DNA of 64,000 bases from Halodesulfurarchaeum formicicum (GTDB lineage Archaea; Halobacteriota; Halobacteria; Halobacteriales; Halobacteriaceae): the NCBI RefSeq assembly GCF_001886955.1, contig NZ_CP016804.1, forward strand, positions 1,922,001 through 1,986,000. Reading direction: 5' to 3'. Position 1 is the stretch's first letter; every line of letters begins with the position of its first letter. Under the pieces are notes generated by a model. It was not told the origin of the DNA. It saw only the letters and a program-made list of their open reading frames with translations, and ran no database searches. Positions 9,096-17,949 of the stretch are shown here, in pieces. Both the position numbers and the translations under genes were made by a program.

Positions 9096-9724
9096 TCCAG
9101 CCGCGCCCGCAGATCCGCGAGTAGCTCGGTCGGTGGGTCGGAACTCGGGAGTTGCACGGTCTCTTCCTCGGCTGTATCGGGCACGTCGATGACGAACTCG
9201 CCGTCCTCGTAGGCCACCGATTCGATCGTTCCGTAGTCGAGGGTTCGCACCAGTACCGGCTCGGTTCCCACCGTCCCCTTCAGGAACATCAGATCGAGGG
9301 TCGTCTGATCGTAGATCCAGACCGCGTCCTCGCCCACCCCCACCATGGCCGCCTCGACCTTGGTCGGGGCCTCGACGAACGGGAGCCGGTCAGCCGGGAC
9401 AGAAACCAGGCGATAGACCGTCGCCGACTCGTCCATCCCGGCCGCTTCGAGGACCGCCGGACCGAATTGTTCGACGTCGGACAGATATCCCGCTTTGACC
9501 GTGTCGTAGTTCCGGTTGATGTACCGCATCCCCTGGTACCAGATCGGCACGGCCACGACGAGCGCGAGGGGGGTGAGCCAGGACCCGAGCCCGAAGTAAT
9601 AGCCCATTCCGCCGAGCAGGAAGACGATCATCGCCGGGCCGACGACTGGGTGCCACCCCCAGACCCACCGGAGCAAGGAGAGTTCGTCTTTTGCCGTCCG
9701 GAAGGCGGATTCGGTTTCGGTCAT
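9092..9724 (-). CDS. conserved membrane protein with PH-like cytosolic part, unknown function
   Basis: A 210-aa protein with two closely spaced transmembrane helices (about residues 26-45 and 50-65) and a soluble C-terminal domain made mainly of beta strands ('VWIYDQTTLDLMFLKGTVGTE', 'GTIESVAYEDGEFVIDVP'), reminiscent of PH/YdbT-like folds. No catalytic motif is visible. It is convergent with the histidine kinase gene and shares its CTAG stop. Family not recognised with certainty. Confidence 0.7.
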   Translation of the reverse strand: MTETESAFRTAKDELSLLRWVWGWHPVVGPAMIVFLLGGMGYYFGLGSWLTPLALVVAVPIWYQGMRYINRNYDTVKAGYLSDVEQFGPAVLEAAGMDESATVYRLVSVPADRLPFVEAPTKVEAAMVGVGEDAVWIYDQTTLDLMFLKGTVGTEPVLVRTLDYGTIESVAYEDGEFVIDVPDTAEEETVQLPSSDPPTELLADLRARLD

Positions 9725-9829
9725 GATTCGAGGGCGGGGCGTCGCCCGGTCCCGGACCGACGCGGTGTGTCTACCGTCATCTACCGGAGGTGGGACACGC
9801 GGGAAAAAATACGTTCCGACGGGGCGGCG

Positions 9830-10051
9830 TTACTCCAGCCCGAGGTCTTCGAGCGAGTGGGTGTGCTGCCACGCGCCGGCCACACTCTCGATATCGAATT
9901 TGACGACGCCGTCGGTGAGTTCCAGCCGTACCATCTCCTCGCCGATCTCGGTGTCGTGGAGGTGCAGTTCCAGCGGCGCGTCGAACTCGGCGACGGCGAC
10001 CATCAGTTCGCCGTTCTTCTCAAGCATCGCTTGCAGGTCTTCTGCGTTCAT
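9830..10051 (-). CDS. small conserved haloarchaeal protein
   Basis: A 73-aa acidic protein ('MNAEDLQAMLEKNGEL' onward) with a predicted helix followed by beta strands and a conserved-looking C-terminal 'AWQHTHSLEDLGLE'. No domain is recognised. The codon usage and low pI are those of genuine haloarchaeal genes, and it starts with ATG in an otherwise open 500-bp interval. Function unknown. Confidence 0.7.
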   Translation of the reverse strand: MNAEDLQAMLEKNGELMVAVAEFDAPLELHLHDTEIGEEMVRLELTDGVVKFDIESVAGAWQHTHSLEDLGLE

Positions 10052-10235
10052 GTGCGTCTCTTAGTAGTGGGACCACCCCCAAGAAGGTTGCGACCGGGGC
10101 GAACTGTCGGGCCGAAAATTCGGCCGAGACAGGCGATTTCGCGGCTGGTCTCGGGTCGTGGAGAACGACCGCGCCGGTCCTCGAACGGGGCAGACTGTCG
10201 GCTCCCTGACTACGGCCGGCCCGTGGCGTGGAACC

Positions 10236-10241
10236 TTTATA
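10236..10241 (+). promoter_or_regulatory. TATA box of the agl23-type gene
   Basis: TTTATA stands 23-28 bp upstream of the ATG at 10264, the spacing of a leaderless haloarchaeal transcript. It is the only AT-rich hexamer in the interval. Confidence 0.6.
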
Positions 10242-10263
10242 GCGGTCGCGGTAACCGGCCGGT

Positions 10264-11910
10264 ATGCGCAGCCACCTCGACCGACTGACCCCAGGGGTGG
10301 TGCTCGTCGGGCTCACGGTGCTCGGGCTCGTTGTCCGCCTGGTCGGACTCGGGGCCCGGGTGGCCCACCAGGACGAGGCCCGGGTGGCCAGCTGGATTCT
10401 CCACTACGTGGCCGTCGACGCCTGGGAGTACCGGCCGATCATCCACGGCCCCTTCCTGCCGCACGTCAACGGCGCCGTCTTCGAACTGCTCGGCCCCAGT
10501 GATTTCTCCATGCGCCTGGTCGTCGCCGTGGTCGGGGGCCTGCTCCCGCTCTCGGCCTGGCTCCTCCGGGCTCGACTCCGTGATCGCGAAGTGCTCTTCC
10601 TGGGGGCGCTGCTCTCGTTCAACCCGATCTTAATCTACTACTCCCGGTTCATGCGCAACGACGTGTTGCTCGGGGCCTTTGGCTTTCTCGCCGCCGCCTT
10701 CGTGGTCCGAGCGATCGACACCAATCGAAGCCGGTATCTCTTCGGGGCGGCCATCGCCTTCGGGCTGGCCCTGACGACCAAGGAGAACGCGCTGCTCTAC
10801 CCGGTGACCTGGGCCGGCACGCTCGTGTTGCTCCTCGATCACCGGCTCGTTCGCTCCCGGTACGACGGCGGTTGGTGGGACACACTCCGGGGGATCAGCA
10901 AGCGAGTCCTCCGGGCACTCTGGCGGACCAAGTATTCGATCGCCGGGAGCCTGTTCGCCCTCCTCGTGATCGTCGTCGCGTTCTACGCGCCCAAACCCGA
11001 GTTCTATCAGGCGCTTTTGGCCCCCAGCCAGTTGCCAGCCGTGCTCGAGACGGCCACGCTTGGCACCTGGGAGAAGTTCGCCGAGCTCTGGGGCAGTACC
11101 GGCATGCAGGAACACTTCTATGTCACCTTCCTCCTCCACCTGCTGGGAGTCGTGGCCGTCGGGGGCCTCACGACGATGGTGTTTGCCGCGATCGGCTTTC
11201 TCGCGGATCGGTACGGGAATCGATATCCCAGAGACCTGGTCGCGGTCGGCTTCTTCTGGGGACTGGCGAGTCTCCTCGGGTACCCCATCGTGTCGGACAT
11301 CAAAGCGGGCTGGACGGCCGTGCACGTCCTGATCCCCCTGACGATCCCGGCCGCGGTCGGGCTCTCGGTCGTGTTGGATCGAGCCGAACTGGCGCTTCGA
11401 CGGAATCAGCGACAGACGGCGGCCGTTGCGGTCGTCCTGTTGCTCGGAGCCGCCACCGTGCTTGCGGGCAGCGGCGTGGCGATCAACGCCGTCTACCCGG
11501 CCGACGACCGCAACCCCGTCGTGCAGTACGCCCAGCCGGCCGGGGACATGAAGCCCACGCTCGAAGAGATCGAGACGATCGCGGCCGAGAACGAGGGAAT
11601 CGACGTCATGTTCTACGGCGAGGAGTTCTACACGCCCAACGAGACCGAACAGGGAGCCAGCCTCGACATCGAGACCGGCGGGTACGCGGGCTGGTTCGAT
11701 CGGTTGCCTCTCCCCTGGTATCTGGAGCAGTACGACGCCCGCGTCGGGAGCACGGAAGATCCCGCGGCAATCGCCGAACACGACCCACCGGTGATCATCA
11801 CGCTGGAGGAGGAGACCGGGACCTTGCAGGGAGAAATCGAGGGCTACGAGAAGACCATCCATCAGGGGTACCTCCACGATCGGCCGATCGTCTTCTACGT
11901 CCGCTCTTGA
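10264..11910 (+). CDS. agl23: flippase activity-associated protein Agl23 (TIGR03663 family)
   Basis: A 548-aa polytopic membrane protein with an oligosaccharyltransferase/PMT-like layout. It has an early luminal loop 'HQDEARVASWILHYVA' containing the acidic residues typical of GT-C enzymes, and many hydrophobic helices to about residue 400. A soluble C-terminal domain follows (from 'AVYPADDRNPVVQYAQP'). The TIGR03663 family is linked to N-glycosylation and lipid-linked sugar flipping. No agl cluster lies in this window, so the functional link rests on the family name only. Confidence 0.85.
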   Translation: MRSHLDRLTPGVVLVGLTVLGLVVRLVGLGARVAHQDEARVASWILHYVAVDAWEYRPIIHGPFLPHVNGAVFELLGPSDFSMRLVVAVVGGLLPLSAWLLRARLRDREVLFLGALLSFNPILIYYSRFMRNDVLLGAFGFLAAAFVVRAIDTNRSRYLFGAAIAFGLALTTKENALLYPVTWAGTLVLLLDHRLVRSRYDGGWWDTLRGISKRVLRALWRTKYSIAGSLFALLVIVVAFYAPKPEFYQALLAPSQLPAVLETATLGTWEKFAELWGSTGMQEHFYVTFLLHLLGVVAVGGLTTMVFAAIGFLADRYGNRYPRDLVAVGFFWGLASLLGYPIVSDIKAGWTAVHVLIPLTIPAAVGLSVVLDRAELALRRNQRQTAAVAVVLLLGAATVLAGSGVAINAVYPADDRNPVVQYAQPAGDMKPTLEEIETIAAENEGIDVMFYGEEFYTPNETEQGASLDIETGGYAGWFDRLPLPWYLEQYDARVGSTEDPAAIAEHDPPVIITLEEETGTLQGEIEGYEKTIHQGYLHDRPIVFYVRS

Positions 11911-11916
11911 CCCCCT

Positions 11917-11936
11917 CCCACGACTGAAGTCGTGGG
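11917..11936. repeat. IS200/IS605-type terminal palindrome (solo)
   Basis: The sequence CCCACGACT-GA-AGTCGTGGG is a perfect 9-bp inverted repeat starting six bases after the agl23 stop codon, preceded by a C-run. This palindrome family is familiar from the ends of haloarchaeal IS200/IS605 and IS1341 (tnpB) elements. No tnpA or tnpB frame accompanies it, so it may be a remnant of an element end, or it may act as a terminator hairpin for agl23. Confidence 0.55.
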
Positions 11937-11999
11937 CTCTCTCCTGTGCTCTCTGTAGTGTCGATGCTCTTTTCCGTCGAGGCCGGGTAGTTCTGTAAG

Positions 12000-13313
12000 A
12001 TGGAAAACCGGCAGCTAGACGTCGTCGAGGTGTTGCTCACCGGGATCTGTTATGACCGGAACCCGAAACTCGACGAGAACGACCTGCCCCCCGCGATCCG
12101 GACGGCCCTCTGGTCCGGCGACGGTGTGCGACGACCGCCGAAACCCGACGAGGAGGACCTGGCGGCGGCCACCGGCATCGAGGACCCCTGGGCGGAGATC
12201 TCCGGGCTCATGTTCACGGACCGGGACACCTTCTCCGGGAGCGTCTCGGTGACCGACGAGGGGATGGCAGAGGAATGGTTCCTGGACCGGGCCGACCGCG
12301 AGCGCCTCCAGGCGAACCCGACCCTGGCCTACGAGTACCAGGATCGGGACGCCCTGGATCTGGATTACGAGGCCTCGCGAGCGGCGAACCGGCCAGTGCA
12401 CGCCGATCCGCAGTACATCGAGTCACAACTGGACTCCTTCTTCGACGAGGACGACGAGGAGATGCTCGACCTCGTGGAGGTGCGGGCCCCGGCGGAGATC
12501 GAGATCACCCTGGCGGATCTGGTGTTGACCAAGGACCAGGAGACCGAGGTCCGCAAGGTCGCGAAGGCCATCGAGCACCGGGACTATCTCGCCGAGATCG
12601 GCCTGCGCGAGATCGGCAAACTGCTCTTCGTCGGGCCCCCCGGCACCGGGAAGACTTCCGTCGCACGGGGACTGGCCCACCAGCTCGATCTGCCCTTCGT
12701 CGAGGTCAAACTCTCGATGATCACCAGCCAGTACCTCGGGGAGACCGCGAAGAACGTCGAGAAGGTCTTCGAGGTGGCAAAGCGGCTCTCGCCCTGTATT
12801 CTCTTCATCGACGAGTTCGACTTCGTCGCGAAGACCCGGACGAGCGACGAGCACGCGGCCATCAAGCGGGCCGTCAACACGCTGTTGAAATCGATCGACG
12901 AGGTGAGCCTGATCCGGGACGACGTGTTGCTCATCGGCGCGACCAACCACCCGGACGAACTCGACGCCGCCGCCTGGCGGCGCTTCGACGAGATCCTGCA
13001 TTTCCCCCGCCCGGACGAGTCGATGCGCAGCGGAATCCTCGAACTGGTTACCGCCGACATCGACATCGAGGGCTTCGACCCGGACGAACTGGCCGCCGAA
13101 ACCGAGGGCCTCACCGGCAGCGACCTCCGGCTGGTACTTCGGGAGGCAGTCCTCTCCGCGCTGGTCTCGGATCGGACGACCCTGACCCAACAGGACCTGC
13201 TCGACGCCGTCGAGGAGTTCGAGGAGCGGGACCACATGCGCAACCTGGAGACCATCGAGGAGGCCCTGGACGTCGAGAGCGGGCACGAACACGACCACCC
13301 GCCGACGGCATAG
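12000..13313 (+). CDS. AAA+ ATPase (Cdc48/proteasome-activator-like single module)
   Basis: A 437-aa protein. Residues 1-160 form an acidic N-terminal region without recognised domains. The AAA+ module follows with Walker A 'GPPGTGKTS' (212-220), pore-loop region 'SQYLGE', Walker B 'CILFIDEFD' (266-274), sensor 1 'IGATNHPDEL' and arginine finger region 'WRRFDEIL'. The C-terminal lid contains 'LTGSDLRLVLREAVLSAL'. It is probably an unfoldase or remodelling ATPase; the substrate is unknown. Its TAG is immediately followed by the ATG of the PhnP-like gene (zero spacing), so the two are likely cotranscribed. Confidence 0.9.
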   Translation: MENRQLDVVEVLLTGICYDRNPKLDENDLPPAIRTALWSGDGVRRPPKPDEEDLAAATGIEDPWAEISGLMFTDRDTFSGSVSVTDEGMAEEWFLDRADRERLQANPTLAYEYQDRDALDLDYEASRAANRPVHADPQYIESQLDSFFDEDDEEMLDLVEVRAPAEIEITLADLVLTKDQETEVRKVAKAIEHRDYLAEIGLREIGKLLFVGPPGTGKTSVARGLAHQLDLPFVEVKLSMITSQYLGETAKNVEKVFEVAKRLSPCILFIDEFDFVAKTRTSDEHAAIKRAVNTLLKSIDEVSLIRDDVLLIGATNHPDELDAAAWRRFDEILHFPRPDESMRSGILELVTADIDIEGFDPDELAAETEGLTGSDLRLVLREAVLSALVSDRTTLTQQDLLDAVEEFEERDHMRNLETIEEALDVESGHEHDHPPTA

Positions 13314-14132
13314 ATGCAGGTCACCCTCCTGGGGACCGGGGACACCGCCGGCACGCCGGTCCCGCGGTGTGACTGTGCGACTTGTGAGCGGGCCCGGGAG
13401 ACCGGCCAGCGGCGCTCGCGGTTCTCGGTGCACGTGAAGAACGAACGGACTGGCCAGCGCCTCCTGATCGACGCCAGCCCCGATTTCCGCCAGCAGTTTC
13501 TCGACACCGACGTGGCCCTCCCCGACGCGGCGATCATCACGCACGTTCACTTCGATCACCTCGACGGCCTGGGGAACGTCTACCGCCTGCTCGATCGGCT
13601 CCCGGTCCATGCCGCCAACGAGACCGACCCCGAGACCGGCGAGTCCGTCGCGGAAACGGTGCGACGGCGCTATAACTACCTGCACCAGGTCGAGGTGTTC
13701 CCCGAGACCCCCTTCGAGCCCTTCGAGGCGGCCGGCTTCGAGATCACGCTGGTACCGGTCGTCCACCCGCCGCTTTTGAGCTATGGGCTCCGCGTCGAGG
13801 GGGAGGAGGCGGTGCTCTCGCTCACGGGCGATACGAGCTACGCCATCCCGGAGCGCTCCCAGACTGTCCTCTCGGGGGCGGATCTGCTCCTCGCGGAGGC
13901 CATCGTCCCGGCGGCGATGTGCGAGAAACACCCGCTGGGTGGCCGTCACCCCGACGAAAACGGCGTCTATCGCTCCTTTGGCACCAAACACATGACCAGG
14001 GAAGGCGCCCTGGACATGGCCGAGCGGCTCGACGCCGAGCAGGTTCGACTCGTGCATCTCTCCCATCGCTATCCCGCCGAGCAGGCCTTCGGGCCGAAAC
14101 TGGGCGTGGACGGCGAGCAGATCGTCCTCTAG
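13314..14132 (+). CDS. PhnP-like MBL-fold phosphodiesterase
   Basis: A 272-aa metallo-hydrolase with the PhnP/RNase-Z-like opening 'MQVTLLGTGDTAGTPVPRC', a cysteine cluster 'CDCATC' expected to bind structural zinc, and the metal site 'THVHFDHLDGL'. Further ligands lie in 'LTGDTSY' and 'VHLSHRY'. The family cleaves cyclic phosphate diesters; the natural substrate here is unknown. It starts directly at the stop of the AAA+ gene. Confidence 0.9.
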   Translation: MQVTLLGTGDTAGTPVPRCDCATCERARETGQRRSRFSVHVKNERTGQRLLIDASPDFRQQFLDTDVALPDAAIITHVHFDHLDGLGNVYRLLDRLPVHAANETDPETGESVAETVRRRYNYLHQVEVFPETPFEPFEAAGFEITLVPVVHPPLLSYGLRVEGEEAVLSLTGDTSYAIPERSQTVLSGADLLLAEAIVPAAMCEKHPLGGRHPDENGVYRSFGTKHMTREGALDMAERLDAEQVRLVHLSHRYPAEQAFGPKLGVDGEQIVL

Positions 14133-14191
14133 CGATTACGCCGCCGGGAGCCAGGCCTGCACCAGTTGGGGGCCGAGCACGCCGACCCCGA

Positions 14192-15178
14192 TCAGAACCG
14201 GTCCAGAAAGCTCTGCCGCCTGGCGGGGCCGGCCGGGTCGGGTCGCCAGGGCGTGCGCCGGGCCCGTTCAGCCGTGCGATCCGCCTCGGGAGCGGCGCCC
14301 GCCTCGTACCCCGGGCAGTCGACCCCACACTCGGCGGCCGGCTCGACCAGGCGGTCGGCCCAGGCACAGCCGGGCAGTCCATCCGTCCCCGCGACCGACG
14401 TCGCCCGGGCGTTCGCACAGGCCGGCAACTCGTAGGTCCGCCAGCCCTTGCCGTACGCTCGCTCGGCGATCCGGCGGCGCTGACGGGCCTTCTGCGCGGT
14501 TCCGGCGAAGGCCACGTCGAACTGGCCAGGATGCTCCGCTCGAATCTCGAAGCTCGGTCGATTCGGTTCCAGGGACTTGGCCTCCCGAACGACCTCGATT
14601 TCGGGTTCTTCGGGGTCGACCCGCCAGATGCCCACCGGATCGGGTATCCGGTGGCGGTGTGCGCGGGTCACGTGGGAGGCCGTCGCGAGGATCACCCGAT
14701 CGAGGACCTGCAGGCTCACGTCCCGGCGGAGCTGGGAGGCCAGATCCCCCGGCGTGCCCAGATCCGGCTTGTTCTCGATCCCCACGAGCTCGTCGAACCA
14801 GTCCGGGTAGCGGGCGGCCTGCCGGCCGACCAGTCGCCCCTGCTCCCGCGAGAGTTCGAGAAACCCGACCTCGGCCGCCCGTTCGGCGACCCGGCGGGCC
14901 GCGGCTGGCGGCGCGTCGATCGACTGGGTGACCGAGCGGGCCGTCCCAACCCCCAGATCGCTCTCGACGACGAGCGGCGGAATGGTCTCGGCTGCAAGAT
15001 CGAGGCGGGTGTCGAAGTCCGGCCCAGGGCTGACCGCGACCAGGTCCAGAATGCGCTCGCCCGCTCCGGTAACACTGGTTCCGAGCTGCCGGGCGAGAAT
15101 TCCTGCTTCGGGCCCCGTCGGGAGGCCATCCCGTTCGAGGAGCGCGGCGAGCCGGAGTTCGAAATCGTACTCGCGCAC
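14192..15178 (-). CDS. DUF5787 family protein
   Basis: A 328-aa haloarchaeal protein beginning 'MREYDFELRLAALLERDG'. The centre contains 'VGIENKPDLGTPGDLASQLRRDVSL', an E-x-K arrangement (EnK) with an upstream acidic residue reminiscent of PD-(D/E)xK nucleases. The C-terminal part has four cysteines (CANA...GCAW...CGVDCPGY), possibly a metal site. Function unknown; the nuclease idea is an inference from the motif. It is convergent with the PhnP-like gene. Confidence 0.8.
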   Translation of the reverse strand: MREYDFELRLAALLERDGLPTGPEAGILARQLGTSVTGAGERILDLVAVSPGPDFDTRLDLAAETIPPLVVESDLGVGTARSVTQSIDAPPAAARRVAERAAEVGFLELSREQGRLVGRQAARYPDWFDELVGIENKPDLGTPGDLASQLRRDVSLQVLDRVILATASHVTRAHRHRIPDPVGIWRVDPEEPEIEVVREAKSLEPNRPSFEIRAEHPGQFDVAFAGTAQKARQRRRIAERAYGKGWRTYELPACANARATSVAGTDGLPGCAWADRLVEPAAECGVDCPGYEAGAAPEADRTAERARRTPWRPDPAGPARRQSFLDRF

Positions 15179-15220
15179 ATCCGGGCTACCGGGTGCACGG
15201 ACAAAACGCTACTGTCCGGC

Positions 15221-15439
15221 CTACCGTTTCGTGCGGGTATCGATGCCCAGGGGGCGGTACAACAGACAGGTGCGAGTGAATCCCGTTCCGAGCAGCACCA
15301 GCCCCACGATGAAGAGCAACACCCCGATCAGTGGGGAAAATGTCGCCTGGCCGAGGGCGCCGATGGCGCCCAGTATCCCGAGCAGCATCCCAGCAGCGAG
15401 GCGAAGCGTCCGGTCCGTTTCGCCGACGTTCGGTTCCAT
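15221..15439 (-). CDS. DUF2892 membrane protein
   Basis: A 72-aa protein opening with 'MEPNVGETDRTLRLAAGM', the DUF2892 (inner-membrane YgaP-like) signature, followed by two transmembrane helices (about 15-32 and 35-53). The C-terminus 'GFTRTCLLYRPLGIDT' includes the usual Cys next to the second helix. Function unknown. An alternative frame through the same DNA lacks this signature and was discarded. Confidence 0.85.
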   Translation of the reverse strand: MEPNVGETDRTLRLAAGMLLGILGAIGALGQATFSPLIGVLLFIVGLVLLGTGFTRTCLLYRPLGIDTRTKR

Positions 15440-15516
15440 AGGCCACCCAAGGAACCGTGATGACTTACCGCTTGGGAGAACGGAGAGTGGGGCCGTGATC
15501 CGCTCGAAACAGTAGG

Positions 15517-15522
15517 TTTATC
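15517..15522 (+). promoter_or_regulatory. TATA box for the aIF2-gamma operon
   Basis: TTTATC lies about 45 bp upstream of the ATG at 15564 in an otherwise GC-rich segment. Transcription would start near 15545, leaving a short leader. Confidence 0.5.
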
Positions 15523-15563
15523 AGTCGTTCGTTGCGAAAATCGGACAAGATTACTTCGTGACC

Positions 15564-16802
15564 ATGGAAACCGACAACCGACAACCGGAGGTGAACATCG
15601 GACTCGTCGGGCACGTAGACCACGGGAAGACCACCCTGGTCCGGGCCCTCTCCGGCGAGTGGACCGACCAGCACTCCGAGGAGCTCAAGCGGGGCATCTC
15701 GATTCGGCTGGGATATGCAGACACGACCCTGCGCCGCTGTCCGGAGTGTACGGGCCCCGAGGCCTACACGGTCGAGGAGACCTGCCCGGAACACGACGTC
15801 GAGACCGAGGTCCTCCGGACCGTCTCCTTCGTGGACGCCCCTGGCCACGAGACCCTGATGGCGACGATGCTCTCGGGGGCCGCGCTCATGGACGGGGCGG
15901 TGCTGGTCGTCTCCGCGACCGAACCGGTCCCACAGCCACAGACCGAGGAGCACCTGATGGCCCTGGACAGCATCGGCATCGAGAACATCGTCATCGCCCA
16001 GAACAAGGTCGATCTGGTCGACGCCGAGACCGCTCGTGAGAACTACGAGCAGATCACGGACTTCGTCGCGGGCACGGTCGCCGAAGGAGCCCCGATCGTC
16101 CCGATCAGCGCCGAACAGGAGATCAACATCGACCTGATCATCGAGGCCCTCCAGTCCGAGATCCCCACGCCCGAGCGGGACCCCGAGGCCGACGCCCGGA
16201 TGTACGTCGCCCGGAGTTTCGACATCAACCGCCCCGGCACCGAGTGGGGCGACCTCAGCGGCGGGGTCATCGGCGGCAGCCTGGTCCAGGGGATCCTGGA
16301 ACAGGACACGGAGCTGGAGATTCGGCCCGGTCGCGAAGTCGAGGAGGGCGGGCAGACCGAGTGGCGGCCCGTGACCTCCACCGTCCGCTCGATCCAGGCC
16401 GGCGGCGAGATGGTCGAGTCGGCCGCGCCGGGTGGCCTGCTCGGGGTCGGCACCGGCCTGGACCCGAGCCTGACGAAAGGCGACGCGCTCGCCGGCCAGG
16501 TCGCCGGCGAACCGGGCTCGCTCCCGCCGGTCTGGGAGCAGTTCGAGATGGACATCGACCTGCTCGACCGGCTCGTCGGGGCCGAGGAGGACGAGAGCGT
16601 CGAGCCGATCAACACGGGCGAACCGCTCATGCTGACCATCGGCACGGCCACCACCGTCGGGGCCGTCACGAGCGCTCGCGGCGGCGAGGCCGAAGTGAAC
16701 CTCAAGCGCCCGGTCTGTGCCCCCGAAGGGGCGACGATCGCGATCAACCGCCGGGTCGGAACCCGCTGGCGGCTCATCGGTATCGGCACGCTGCGTGGAT
16801 GA
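15564..16802 (+). CDS. eif2g: translation initiation factor aIF2 subunit gamma
   Basis: A 412-aa GTPase that, with the alpha and beta subunits, brings initiator Met-tRNA to the ribosome. G1 is 'GHVDHGKTT', switch II 'DAPGHE' and G4 'NKVD'. The zinc knuckle is Cys-x-x-Cys plus a later Cys (RRCPEC...ETCPEHD), with one position altered compared with four-cysteine versions. Domains II and III follow to residue 412. The ATG at 15564 is preferred over a GTG two codons earlier. The next gene (PIN) overlaps the stop by ATGA. Confidence 0.96.
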   Translation: METDNRQPEVNIGLVGHVDHGKTTLVRALSGEWTDQHSEELKRGISIRLGYADTTLRRCPECTGPEAYTVEETCPEHDVETEVLRTVSFVDAPGHETLMATMLSGAALMDGAVLVVSATEPVPQPQTEEHLMALDSIGIENIVIAQNKVDLVDAETARENYEQITDFVAGTVAEGAPIVPISAEQEINIDLIIEALQSEIPTPERDPEADARMYVARSFDINRPGTEWGDLSGGVIGGSLVQGILEQDTELEIRPGREVEEGGQTEWRPVTSTVRSIQAGGEMVESAAPGGLLGVGTGLDPSLTKGDALAGQVAGEPGSLPPVWEQFEMDIDLLDRLVGAEEDESVEPINTGEPLMLTIGTATTVGAVTSARGGEAEVNLKRPVCAPEGATIAINRRVGTRWRLIGIGTLRG

Positions 16803-17176
16803 GAGTCGCCATGGACACGAACGCACTGATGATGCCGATCGAGGTCGATCTTCGCGTCTTCGAGGAACTCGACCGGCTGCTCGGGGAGTACACCCCCGTC
16901 GTGCCCGCGGCCGTAATCGCCGAACTGGAGTCCCTGGCCGAGTCGGGCGGCACCGCCGGTCGGGCCGCCCAGGTCGGACTCGATCTGGCCGATCGGTGCG
17001 AGTCGGTCCAGTCGACAGAATCGTATGCCGATGACGCCCTGGTCGCGCTTGGAACCACCGGCCAAATCGACTCGGTCGTCACGAACGACGCCCCGCTCCG
17101 GAACCGTCTGCTCGAGGCGGGCGTTCCGGTAATCCATTTAAGGGGCCGGAATCAACTAACGCGTACTCAACCATAG
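16799..17176 (+). CDS. PIN-domain ribonuclease (FCF1/VapC9-like)
   Basis: A 125-aa PIN domain with the acidic active-site residues in '[10 protein letters not shown]', '[10 protein letters not shown]', 'ADDALVALG' and '[12 protein letters not shown]'. No VapB-like antitoxin precedes it; instead it overlaps the aIF2-gamma stop by four bases (ATGA) and abuts rpo7. This conserved archaeal arrangement points to an rRNA-processing nuclease (FCF1-type) rather than a toxin. Specific substrate not determined. Confidence 0.9.
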   Translation: MRVAMDTNALMMPIEVDLRVFEELDRLLGEYTPVVPAAVIAELESLAESGGTAGRAAQVGLDLADRCESVQSTESYADDALVALGTTGQIDSVVTNDAPLRNRLLEAGVPVIHLRGRNQLTRTQP

Positions 17177-17749
17177 ATGTACAAGCGAGTCAGACTCACA
17201 GATACGGTCGAAGTGCCCCCGGAGGCGCTCGACGACGTCACCCCGGATCTCATCAAGCGGCTGCTCCAGGACAAACTGGAGGGGCGGATGGACGAGGAGG
17301 TGGGGTCGATCGTCACGGTCACGACTGTCCACGACATCGGCGAGGGTGCGGTCATCCCGAACCGACCAGGTGTCTACTACAAGGCGGAGTTCGACGCTCT
17401 GACCTTCGATCCGGAGATGCAGGAGGTCGTCGACGGCGAGGTCGTCGAGGTCGTCTCCTTCGGTGCCTTCGTGGGGATCGGCCCGGTCGACGGGCTGCTC
17501 CACGTCTCTCAGATCTCCGATGAATACCTGGCCTTCGACGAGGAGGGCCAGATGCTGGCCTCCCGGGAGTCGAACAACACCCTGGGGGTCGGAGACGCCG
17601 TTCGGGGCCGTATCGTCACCAAATCGATCGACGAGCGCAACCCGCGGGAGTCCAAGATCGGCCTCACCGCGAAACAGCCCGGCCTCGGCAAGCACGGCTG
17701 GCTCCGCGAGGCCCGACAACAAGAAGAGGCCGCCGCGGAGGGCGAGTAG
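17177..17749 (+). CDS. rpo7: DNA-directed RNA polymerase subunit Rpo7 (RpoE1)
   Basis: A 190-aa stalk subunit of archaeal RNA polymerase. The N-terminal tip domain begins 'MYKRVRLTDTVEVPPEAL'. The C-terminal S1/OB domain is visible in 'VDGEVVEVVSFGAFVGIGPVDGLLHVSQ'. It pairs with Rpo4 to form the stalk that binds nascent RNA. It begins immediately after the PIN gene and its stop abuts the ATG of spt4, so the four genes form one transcription unit. Confidence 0.96.
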   Translation: MYKRVRLTDTVEVPPEALDDVTPDLIKRLLQDKLEGRMDEEVGSIVTVTTVHDIGEGAVIPNRPGVYYKAEFDALTFDPEMQEVVDGEVVEVVSFGAFVGIGPVDGLLHVSQISDEYLAFDEEGQMLASRESNNTLGVGDAVRGRIVTKSIDERNPRESKIGLTAKQPGLGKHGWLREARQQEEAAAEGE

Positions 17750-17947
17750 ATGGCCTCGAAACGGCTTGCGTGCCGGGAGTGTCACCACATCGTCTCGGCC
17801 GACCAGAACGCCTGCCCCCACTGTGGCTCTTCCAGCCTCACCGAGGACTGGGCGGGCTACGTGGTCATCACCCACCCCGAGCAAAGCGAGATCGCCGAGA
17901 AGATGGAAGTGACCGAACCGGGCGAATACGCGCTGAAAGTCCGCTAA
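17750..17947 (+). CDS. spt4: transcription elongation factor Spt4 (RpoE2)
   Basis: A 65-aa zinc-ribbon protein with two CxxC pairs, 'ACRECHHIV' and 'ACPHCGSSSL', followed by 'DWAGYVVITHPEQSEIAEKM', the canonical archaeal Spt4 sequence. It forms the processivity factor with Spt5. It starts directly after the rpo7 stop. Confidence 0.96.
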   Translation: MASKRLACRECHHIVSADQNACPHCGSSSLTEDWAGYVVITHPEQSEIAEKMEVTEPGEYALKVR

Positions 17948-17949
17948 CC

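Noticed and set aside
12423-14066. 547-codon minus-strand frame under the AAA+ and PhnP-like genes
   Set aside because: Antisense shadow across two confident genes with intact catalytic motifs.
14134-14200. Hydrophobic 22-codon tail (SGPVLIGVGVLGPQLV...) ending at 14134 on the minus strand
   Set aside because: No start codon or upstream coding sense can be attached without running inside the DUF5787 gene; could be a decayed fragment but is too short to call.
16799-17176. PIN-domain protein as a VapC toxin
   Set aside because: No antitoxin partner; conserved placement between aIF2-gamma and rpo7 suggests rRNA processing instead.
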